Below, one piece after another: positions 22,436-27,715 of a stretch of DNA of 27,715 nt. The notes beneath the pieces were generated by a model. That model saw only the letters and a program-made list of their open reading frames with translations. It made no database searches and was not told the DNA's origin. The position numbers and the translations under genes are program-made. The stretch comes from Sulfopaludibacter sp035606355 (GTDB lineage: Bacteria; Acidobacteriota; Terriglobia; Bryobacterales; Bryobacteraceae): positions 1 to 27,715 of the forward strand of contig DATNFO010000019.1 in assembly GCA_035606355.1 (NCBI GenBank), written 5' to 3'. Position 1 is the first letter of the stretch; the number at the start of each line of letters is the position of its first letter.

Positions 22436-22945
22436 TCAACGCAGTTCCATATCGTTGAGCACTCGCACAGCGTGCGCGCGCCCATCCTCTCCCACCACAA
22501 CGTCGGCCTCAACGGGAAATGCCGGGTCTATCGGACCCAGGTGGAATCCCGCGGCCGTTAACGCGGCGGCCGGCATTTCGATGCGCACCACCGCCGCGCG
22601 TTCCATCGGATCGAGCGGAGGAACGTACGGGATGCGGATGAAGGGCCGTTCAACGGCATGCGGCCGGCGCGGCGGTTCCGGTGAGGTGCGCATCAACGCC
22701 GCTGCGACCAGCAGCGATGCCGCGAGCGCACCGGCCAAGACCCATCGATGGCGTGTCGCGGCACGAACGCCGCGCGCGACCACGGCGTCCCGATAAGCCG
22801 CGAAATCGCTGCCGGCCTGCCGGTATGCTCGCAATCGACCGATGCACTCTGCACACGACTCGATGTGCGCACCCATCACCGCCGCTTCCGCCGGTTCCAG
22901 TTCGCCATCCATCCACGCGACCAAGTCGCGTTCGCACTCACACAT
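22436..22945 (-). CDS. Anti-sigma factor with zinc-binding ZAS domain
   Basis: 169 residues. The N-terminal anti-sigma domain has the ZAS motif H27-x3-C31-x2-C34 (HIESCAEC) plus Cys residues at 2 and 4. A membrane helix lies at about 66-86, and an outer domain of about 80 residues has proline-rich and beta strands. This is the usual membrane-tethered anti-sigma layout: the sigma factor is held at the membrane until an extracytoplasmic signal releases it. The ATG overlaps the sigma gene's last 8 nt (ATGTGTGAGTGTGA), indicating coupled translation. Confidence 0.87.
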   Translation of the reverse strand: MCECERDLVAWMDGELEPAEAAVMGAHIESCAECIGRLRAYRQAGSDFAAYRDAVVARGVRAATRHRWVLAGALAASLLVAAALMRTSPEPPRRPHAVERPFIRIPYVPPLDPMERAAVVRIEMPAAALTAAGFHLGPIDPAFPVEADVVVGEDGRAHAVRVLNDMELR

Positions 22946-23423
22946 CGCATTCCTCCGTCAGTTTCCGAATCGCGCGGGCTACCGTGTCGGCGACCGTCGA
23001 TCGTCCCATGCCCAGCACCTCGGCGATTTCGCGATAGCGCAAGCCCTCTGACCGCAACAGGAGACATTCGCGCTCCACTTGCGCCAGCCTTCCCACCGCC
23101 CGCGCGACCATCGCGCGCCGTTCCTTCTCGATGAAGGCCAACTCAGGCGTGCCCGGCCCCGCAAGCGCTTCGACTCCCTCCAGCGGCGACCCGAATCGGC
23201 GCTCGTACTTCTGCCGCCGGTTGAGCGCCTCGTTGTGCGCCACGCGAAACAGCCAGCTACGCATCTGTTCCATCGCTTCCCCGGTTGGCGTGTGGCGCTG
23301 CAGCCGAAGAAACGTTTCCTGCACAATGTCCTGCGCTTCGTCGCGGTTCAAACCCATGCAGACCAGGTAGCGCAGCAGCGGCTGCCGCAAATCCAGGAAC
23401 AGAGCGGCGGCGTCGTTCGTCAT
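22938..23423 (-). CDS. ECF RNA polymerase sigma factor
   Basis: 161 residues from the ATG at 23423. Region 2 (LLRYLVCMGLNRDEAQDIVQ, ETFLRLQRH, MRSWLFRVAHNEALN) recognises the -10 and binds the core; region 4 (ERECLLLRSEGLRYREIAEV, LGMGRSTVADTVARAIRKL) contacts the -35. No extra C-terminal domain. I chose 23423 because GGTGGAG lies six bases upstream; ATG at 23453 has AGGAG only one base away. The upstream frame is open for another 900 nt but runs antisense through the DedA gene and the repeat cluster and is not coding. The gene is translationally coupled to its anti-sigma factor and divergent from the DedA-family gene. Confidence 0.9.
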   Translation of the reverse strand: MTNDAAALFLDLRQPLLRYLVCMGLNRDEAQDIVQETFLRLQRHTPTGEAMEQMRSWLFRVAHNEALNRRQKYERRFGSPLEGVEALAGPGTPELAFIEKERRAMVARAVGRLAQVERECLLLRSEGLRYREIAEVLGMGRSTVADTVARAIRKLTEECDV

Positions 23424-23504
23424 CGCGATCTCCACCGCTGCACTCTTCCGCATGCTCCTATCGGTATAACAGGTGAGGCCTTCGTTTTTCCGGGTGCAGG
23501 CCGC

Positions 23505-23510
23505 TAAAAT
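23505..23510 (+). promoter_or_regulatory. TANNNT -10 box abutting a start codon (candidate leaderless)
   Basis: GCTAAAAT, with TAAAAT at 23505-23510, is followed by 6 nt and then TTG at 23517. There is no Shine-Dalgarno sequence. The octamer closely matches those at 7099-7106 and 15074-15081. Confidence 0.5.
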
Positions 23511-23516
23511 AAGCTC

Positions 23517-24107
23517 TTGCTCCAACATTGGAAACAGGTTCTGATCGCCTTCGGCCCCACCGGCGTGCTCGTCCTGGCGCTGCTCGACTCCCTGGGTGTT
23601 CCTCTGCCGGGAGCCATGGATTTCGTGGTCGTCTCCGTCTCCTGGAACGCCCCGCACCTGGCGTGGCTGACCGCGCTGCTCGCCGTGATTGGCTCTATGG
23701 GTGGCAACGTCGGCCTCTTTCTGGCCTGCCGCTACGGCGGGCGCCGGTTCGTCAAACCGCCCGAGCCCGGAGATCCCCAAAAATTCCGGCGCTGGTTTCA
23801 TCGTTACGGACTCGTTACCGTGTTCATCCCGGCGCTGCTGCCGATTCCGCCTTTGCCGTTGAAGGTCTTCGTGGTGTCCGCCGGCGTGCTGCACACCCCC
23901 CTGCGCCGCTTTTTCGCGGTCGTCCTCGCCGCGCGCGCGATCCGCTACGGCGGCGAAGCCTACATGGGCGTGAAACTCGGCGAAAACGGAGCCGCGTTTC
24001 TCCAGCACAATGCGTGGACGTTCGTCATCGTGACCCTGGCGCTCGCCGCGGCGCTGGTGGCCGCCATCAAGTGGAACGATCGGCGGCGCGAGCTCGCGGG
24101 GCTGTGA
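23517..24107 (+). CDS. DedA-like VTT-domain membrane protein
   Basis: 196 residues with about four to five membrane or re-entrant helices. The family features are an early re-entrant loop with DSLGVPLPGAMDF, the glycine-rich GGNVGLFLACRYGGRR, and the second half-loop FIPALLPIPPLPLKVFVVSA followed by an amphipathic RRFF and AARAIRYGGEAY. DedA/VTT proteins move lipids (undecaprenyl phosphate or phospholipids) across the membrane and are needed for envelope integrity. The TTG start at 23517 gives the expected short N-terminus and sits 6 nt after a TAAAAT box. The last codons and TGA stop (GGGGCTGTGA) coincide with the conserved GGGGTTGTGAAAAAAT segment of the repeat family, so the C-terminus was set by a repeat insertion. 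Confidence 0.85.
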   Translation: MLQHWKQVLIAFGPTGVLVLALLDSLGVPLPGAMDFVVVSVSWNAPHLAWLTALLAVIGSMGGNVGLFLACRYGGRRFVKPPEPGDPQKFRRWFHRYGLVTVFIPALLPIPPLPLKVFVVSAGVLHTPLRRFFAVVLAARAIRYGGEAYMGVKLGENGAAFLQHNAWTFVIVTLALAAALVAAIKWNDRRRELAGL

Positions 24108-24464
24108 AAAAATCCGGCTGTTGTTCTCGTCGCGCTCCATTCGCTTTTCGATACACCTTTTACCGCTTCCTGACGGTCGCGGCTCCGTTAGCAGCACCAA
24201 GTACTTACGGAGCCGTGACCGTAAGGGAGCGGTAAAAGGTGCCGGGGATGCGAGTGCGTTTGAGTGCGGCAAAAAAGCAATTCGATATTTTTCACAAGCC
24301 CCTTTTACGGTCGCGGCTCCGTTAGCAGCATCAAGCACTTACAGAGCCATGACCGTAAAGGGAGCGGTAAACGGTGCCGGGGATGCGGAAGCAATCGATT
24401 TTTCACAGACCCTCACGGTCACGGCTCCGTATGTACCTGCAGATGACGGAGCGGTAAAAGGTGC
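24098..24464 (+). repeat. Palindromic repeat family, cluster 4 (one full and two eroded hairpins)
   Basis: The full unit is 24153-24242 (90 nt) with arms ACACCTTTTACCGCTTCCTG and on / GGGAGCGGTAAAAGGTGC and loop TTAGCAGCACCAAGTACTTA. A second hairpin with a shortened left arm is at 24299-24377, and a third with an internal deletion is at 24410-24464. The outer inverted repeat recurs (GGGGCTGTGAAAAAAT at 24098-24113 and ATATTTTTCACAAGCCCC at 24286-24303). The order of outer segment, hairpin and outer segment is the same as in cluster 2. It fills the gap between the DedA-type gene and the first PhoB-like gene, and reaches to within 40 nt of the latter's -10-like TACAAT (24501-24506). Confidence 0.9.
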
Positions 24465-24517
24465 GCTGTAAAGCGGATCGCACGAAGTTTTCACAGCCGC
24501 TACAATAAGGGTGCCCG

Positions 24518-25210
24518 ATGCCGAAGCGAATCTCGGTTGTAGAGGATGAGGCCGAACTCTCTGACCTGATCGATTACAACCTCACACGCCAGGGCTACCA
24601 GGTCCAGGTGCTCAACGGCTCAAAAGGCACGCTCAAAGCCCTGGAGCAGTGGAAACCTGACCTCGTGGTGCTGGACGTCATGCTGCCGGAGATCGATGGC
24701 TTCGAGCTCTGCCGCTACATTCGCCAATCCGCTGTGCTGTCGCGCATTCCCGTGATATTTCTGACCGCGCGGTCAGATGAAGTGGATCGTGTGCTCGGTC
24801 TCGAAATCGGCGGCGACGACTACATGACCAAGCCCTTCAGTCCGCGAGAGCTGATCGCGCGCGTGAAGGCGCATCTTCGCCGCGAGGATATGGATTCCGA
24901 GCCGGCCGCCCTGGAGATCGGGCCATTCCGGCTGGACCGGACCGGGCGCCGCGTCCATCTCGGCGAAAAGCTGCTGGAACTGACGTCCACCGAGTTCAAC
25001 CTGCTGGAATACTTCATCACGCATCCGGGACGCGCGTACAGCCGCGACCAGCTTTTGGAAGCGGTATGGGGCGAGCAGCGCTACGTCACTCCGCGTACCG
25101 TGGATGTGCATGTCCGCCGCCTGCGCGAGCAGATCGAGGAGCAGCCCGATAGTCCCAAATACCTGACCACGGTTCGCGGATTCGGCTACCGGTTTGAGGA
25201 GCCGGCTTGA
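24518..25210 (+). CDS. OmpR/PhoB-family response regulator (first copy)
   Basis: 230 residues. Receiver domain 1-120: acidic pair VEDE (E9, D10), phospho-acceptor D53 (VVLDVMLPEIDG), T83 and K105 (MTKPF). The winged-helix DNA-binding domain (about 135-228) has LELTSTEFNLLEYF, RDQLLEAVWG, RTVDVHVRRLREQI and TVRGFGYRF. Length and motifs fit PhoB/PhoP-type regulators that bind direct repeats. AAGG with a seven-base spacer precedes the ATG. A TACAAT box lies 11 nt upstream of the ATG, so this gene is likely led, unlike the TANNNT-adjacent genes. The stop overlaps the kinase start (TTGA). Confidence 0.93.
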   Translation: MPKRISVVEDEAELSDLIDYNLTRQGYQVQVLNGSKGTLKALEQWKPDLVVLDVMLPEIDGFELCRYIRQSAVLSRIPVIFLTARSDEVDRVLGLEIGGDDYMTKPFSPRELIARVKAHLRREDMDSEPAALEIGPFRLDRTGRRVHLGEKLLELTSTEFNLLEYFITHPGRAYSRDQLLEAVWGEQRYVTPRTVDVHVRRLREQIEEQPDSPKYLTTVRGFGYRFEEPA

Positions 25211-26667
25211 CGGGACGCATCTTCCTCAAGCTCATCGCCGGAGTGCTTTGCCTGCTGGCCCTGGCGCTTGTGACGGTGGATTTTTTCGCCACGGACGTTG
25301 CGCAGCACATCTACATAGACAACCTGGTTCATCAACTCACCGATAAGGGACGCATGCTGGCGCTCACGCTGCCGCGCGATCCGGCGAGTTTGACCGATCT
25401 GGCCCGCGCCGCCGGAGGACGCGTCACCATCATCCGCGCCGATGGCAAGGTGCTCGCCGATTCCGAAGCGCGGCCGGAAACCATGGAGAACCACCGCACC
25501 CCATCCCGGCCGGAGGTGATGCAGGCGCTCGACGGCCGCACGGGCTGGCAGGTGCGGCGAAGCGCGACTCTGGGAATTCAGTTTCTCTACGTCGGCGTGC
25601 CCGGACCGGAGGGAGAGGCGTTTCGCATCGCCGTGCCGCTCGAAGAAATTCAGGCGCAGGGACGCGCGATTCGCGAAAAGATTCTGGCGAGCACGGCCCT
25701 CGCTTTTTTGCCCGCGATGCTGCTGGCCGCGCTGGCCGCGCGATGGATCTCTCGGAGATTTGCCGCCATCAAGGCGCACTCCACCCAGCTTGCCCACGGC
25801 AATTTCCGGGCGCGCCTGCCCGATACCGGGTCCAGTGAATTCGGTCAGCTTGCCGAAACCCTGAATGAAACCGCCGCGCACCTGCAGGCTGCCTCGGAGC
25901 AACTGGAGCGCGAGCACGCCGAACTGGAGCGGGTGGAGCGCATCCGCAAGGATTTCGTCATCAATGTGTCGCACGAACTGCGGACGCCGCTGGCATCCAT
26001 TCAGGGCTATACCGAAACCCTGATGGATGGCGCGCTCAACGATCCCGGGCACAACATGCGATTTCTCGGCATCATCCGCCACAACGCCGAGCGCCTCGCC
26101 CGCCTGACGCAGGACCTGTTGACGCTTTCGCGCATCGAGCAGAAACGCGAGAAGCTCGAATTCGAATTCTGCCCGGTGGAGGCGCTGCTGCAGGACGCCC
26201 TCGATATTGTGCAGCCCATCGCGGAGAAGAATCGCATCCGGCTGGAAACCGAACCGGGCGCGGCGGACCTTCGCGTCTGGTGCGATCCCGAAGCGGTCTC
26301 GCAGGTGCTCGGCAATCTGCTGGATAACGCTGTGAAATACACCGCGGAAGGAGGCCGCATCGCGGTCGGTGCGCATCCGGCGGGCCGCTTTGTCGAACTG
26401 TACGTTCGCGACACCGGCATCGGCATCCCCGCCGAGGACTTGCCGCGTCTGTTCGAACGCTTTTATCGCGTGGACAAGGCGCGCTCGCGCGAACTCGGAG
26501 GCACGGGCCTGGGACTCTCGATCGTCAAGCATCTCGTCGCCGCGCACAACGGCGCTGTGCGAGTGGAAAGCAGCCCCGGGCAGGGATCGGCATTCTTCTT
26601 CACGCTGCCGGTGGATGAGTCCGCGCTGGAAACGCAAACACTTAATCCCGAATTCACTGCGCCTTAA
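25207..26667 (+). CDS. PhoR-like membrane sensor histidine kinase
   Basis: 486 residues. Membrane helix (6-27), periplasmic sensor region (about 30-155, with a weak PAS/dCache-like VTIIRADGKVLADSEARPE), second helix (about 160-178), HAMP domain (about 179-232) and HisKA with VSHELRTPLASI (His256). The ATPase domain has N-box LLDNAVKYT, G1 DTGIGIP, F-box FERFYRVD and G2 GGTGLGL, all intact. The HAMP, coiled-coil and E/D-rich linker arrangement fits PhoR-type phosphate or envelope kinases. The start is TTG overlapping the response-regulator stop, so the pair is coupled. A second PhoB-like gene starts 50 nt downstream. Confidence 0.92.
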   Translation: MTGRIFLKLIAGVLCLLALALVTVDFFATDVAQHIYIDNLVHQLTDKGRMLALTLPRDPASLTDLARAAGGRVTIIRADGKVLADSEARPETMENHRTPSRPEVMQALDGRTGWQVRRSATLGIQFLYVGVPGPEGEAFRIAVPLEEIQAQGRAIREKILASTALAFLPAMLLAALAARWISRRFAAIKAHSTQLAHGNFRARLPDTGSSEFGQLAETLNETAAHLQAASEQLEREHAELERVERIRKDFVINVSHELRTPLASIQGYTETLMDGALNDPGHNMRFLGIIRHNAERLARLTQDLLTLSRIEQKREKLEFEFCPVEALLQDALDIVQPIAEKNRIRLETEPGAADLRVWCDPEAVSQVLGNLLDNAVKYTAEGGRIAVGAHPAGRFVELYVRDTGIGIPAEDLPRLFERFYRVDKARSRELGGTGLGLSIVKHLVAAHNGAVRVESSPGQGSAFFFTLPVDESALETQTLNPEFTAP

Positions 26668-26717
26668 CCGCTTTGTAACAGGTCGACTGGTAAGTTGGGC
26701 ACGAAAGCTCCGGCTCC

Positions 26718-27428
26718 ATGAAAAAAATTCTGTTAATCGAAGACGACGCAGACCTCTACTCCCTTTTGAAGTACAACCTGGAGAAAGAAGGCTTCGCGAT
26801 GTGCGGACAGCAGACCGGCAAAGGCGCACTCGAACTCTGCCGCCAGACGCGCCCCGACCTCATCCTGCTGGACATTATGCTGCCCGATTCCGACGGCCTC
26901 GACATCTGCAAAGGACTTCGCCGCGAACCGGAGTTGCAGAATACTCCAATCATCTTCCTCACCGCGCGCGCCGGTGAGACCGACCGGATTGTGGGCCTGG
27001 AACTCGGCGCAAACGATTACGTGGTGAAGCCGTTCTTCGTCCGCGAGCTCATCGCCCGGATCAAGCTGCAGTTCCGCAACCAGGCGCCGCCGGTGCGCGT
27101 GCTCGAAGCCGGCGGCCTGGAAGTGGACACCAGCAGCCGGCAGGCACGCCTCAACGGAATCGCGCTGGCGCTCACGGCTACCGAGTTCCGGCTGCTGGAA
27201 TTCCTAATGTCCAGACCCGGAGTGGTGTTCAGCCGCGAGCAACTGCTGAATGCGGTTTGGGGACAGGACCGCGCCATCACAGACCGCGCGGTGGATGTGT
27301 ACGTGCTCCGGCTGCGGCAGAAAATTGAGCCGGACCCGACTACGCCCGTGCTGATCCACTCGGTGCGTGGCTTCGGCTACACCTTCGAACCCCGCCGCGC
27401 GACAGCAGGGGCATCACTACCTGGGTAG
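26718..27428 (+). CDS. OmpR/PhoB-family response regulator (second copy)
   Basis: 236 residues. Receiver 1-119: E8-D9-D10, phospho-acceptor D52 (ILLDIMLPDSDG), T82, K104 (VVKPF). The winged helix (about 130-228) has LALTATEFRLLEFL, REQLLNAVWG, RAVDVYVLRLRQKI and SVRGFGYTF. It is clearly a paralogue of the regulator at 24518 (same length and motifs, different surface residues), giving an RR-HK-RR arrangement. No kinase follows it inside the window. A repeat cluster starts 26 nt after its stop. The ATG at 26718 follows AAGCTCCGGCTCC, with no strong Shine-Dalgarno sequence. Confidence 0.93.
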   Translation: MKKILLIEDDADLYSLLKYNLEKEGFAMCGQQTGKGALELCRQTRPDLILLDIMLPDSDGLDICKGLRREPELQNTPIIFLTARAGETDRIVGLELGANDYVVKPFFVRELIARIKLQFRNQAPPVRVLEAGGLEVDTSSRQARLNGIALALTATEFRLLEFLMSRPGVVFSREQLLNAVWGQDRAITDRAVDVYVLRLRQKIEPDPTTPVLIHSVRGFGYTFEPRRATAGASLPG

Positions 27429-27453
27429 TGCCGGCAGTAATCCCCAAATCCCC

Positions 27454-27608
27454 GGCCCCTTTTACCGCTCCCTTACGGGGTTGTGAAAAAATCCGGCTGT
27501 TGCTCTAGTCGCGCTCTATCCGCCTTTTGATACACCTTTTACGGCTTCCTGACGGTCGCGGCTCCGTTAGCAGAATCAACTAGATACGGAGCCGTGACCG
27601 TAAGGGAG
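27454..27608 (+). repeat. Palindromic repeat family, cluster 5 (hairpin truncated on the right)
   Basis: Half-arm GGCCCCTTTTACCGCTCCCT (27454-27473), the linker GGGGTTGTGAAAAAATCCGG (27477-27496) and a hairpin from 27532 with loop TTAGCAGAATCAACTAGATA. The right arm stops after GACCGTAAGGGAG (27608), losing the CGGTAAAAGGTGC end, so unrelated sequence joins the arm directly. Confidence 0.85.
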
Positions 27609-27715
27609 TAACCATGGCCCTGTGGGCCGCCGATAGAAATGAAAGTCGGCGTAGTGCATCCTGGTATCGGTAGCGGCGCGTTTGAGGTCGGTATTCCGCT
27701 CTGGAGATGTTGAGG
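27609..27715. other. Unassigned end of the window
   Basis: About 107 nt after the truncated hairpin. Short frames are open on both strands, including a 107-nt minus-strand frame that would run off the window, but none has a recognisable motif or start signal. It may be the edge of a gene or mobile element continuing beyond the window. Confidence 0.3.

Noticed and set aside
23424..24338. 900-nt upstream extension of the ECF sigma factor frame
   Set aside because: The extension runs antisense through the DedA-type gene and the repeat cluster, has no sigma-like content, and good starts exist at 23423 and 23453.
24121..24471. Plus-strand reading frames through repeat cluster 4
   Set aside because: They consist entirely of repeat arms and loops and have no protein signature; the hairpin structure explains the sequence.
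26668..26717. Pho-box-like sequence ahead of the second PhoB-like gene
   Set aside because: The two GTAA cores are 15 bp apart rather than the 11-bp period of a Pho box, and similarity to the consensus is low.
25186..26829. Long open frame antisense to the PhoR-like kinase
   Set aside because: A shadow frame typical of GC-rich coding DNA; Arg/Gly/His-rich without motifs, while the sense frame carries a full histidine kinase.

Overview
The window looks like chromosomal DNA of a GC-rich, aerobic Gram-negative soil bacterium. My best guess is Acidobacteriota, Bryobacter/Solibacter-like. This is inference from gene style, not from a marker gene: a kinase-like protein fused to TolB/WD40-type propeller repeats, a CarD-family regulator, OmpA-type lipoproteins, and many intergenic palindromes of one family whose chance translations read LPHGRGSV. 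No rRNA, tRNA, CRISPR array or phage module was seen.

Layout. 1-257: frameshifted C-terminal remnant of an IS110-type transposase, followed by a fragment of the repeat family. 432-2225: cell-wall pair, an L,D-transpeptidase and an M23 peptidase. 2246-2602: repeat cluster. 2605-6443 (minus): carD, ctaC, ctaD, ctaE and a small CxxC membrane protein, which together form an aa3-type terminal oxidase operon. 6672-6986 (minus): coiled-coil hypothetical. 7114-9596: LytTR response regulator (plus) convergent with and overlapping a LytS/AlgZ-type histidine kinase (minus) that is preceded by a LiaF-like membrane protein; a two-copy direct repeat with 21-bp period sits upstream of the LiaF-like gene. 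9680-9993: repeat cluster. 10004-12482 (minus): lactonase-like metallo-beta-lactamase-fold protein and an S41 C-terminal processing protease. 12606-14811: ABC importer of the glycine betaine/choline type (ATPase, permease, lipoprotein binding protein). 14884-15772: small membrane protein and an endonuclease III-like protein whose catalytic residues are replaced. 15830-16354 (minus): MerR regulator with a near-consensus promoter. 16569-16859: YtxH-like protein. 17060-19540: pseudokinase-TolB fusion lacking the N-lobe. 19541-20018: mostly non-coding. 20019-20849: OmpA/Pal lipoprotein with a strong terminator. 20892-23423 (minus): ECF sigma factor, anti-sigma factor, secreted protein and polytopic membrane protein. 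23517-24107: DedA/VTT protein. 24098-24464: repeat cluster. 24518-27428: PhoB-PhoR-PhoB-like signalling genes. 27454-27608: truncated repeat cluster.

How it fits together: the region is dominated by envelope upkeep (peptidoglycan enzymes, OmpA lipoprotein, S41 protease, DedA protein), envelope sensing (LiaF-LytS-LytTR, ECF/anti-sigma, PhoR/PhoB) and aerobic respiration. The observations most worth following are: (a) a family of about 90-nt palindromes with conserved loops, nested inside a second inverted repeat; (b) a recurring TANNNT box 6-7 nt upstream of start codons that lack a Shine-Dalgarno sequence, suggesting leaderless transcripts; (c) candidate LytTR operators in front of the LiaF-kinase operon; and (d) two degenerate enzymes, the EndoIII-like protein and the pseudokinase, that keep their fold signatures but lose catalytic residues.
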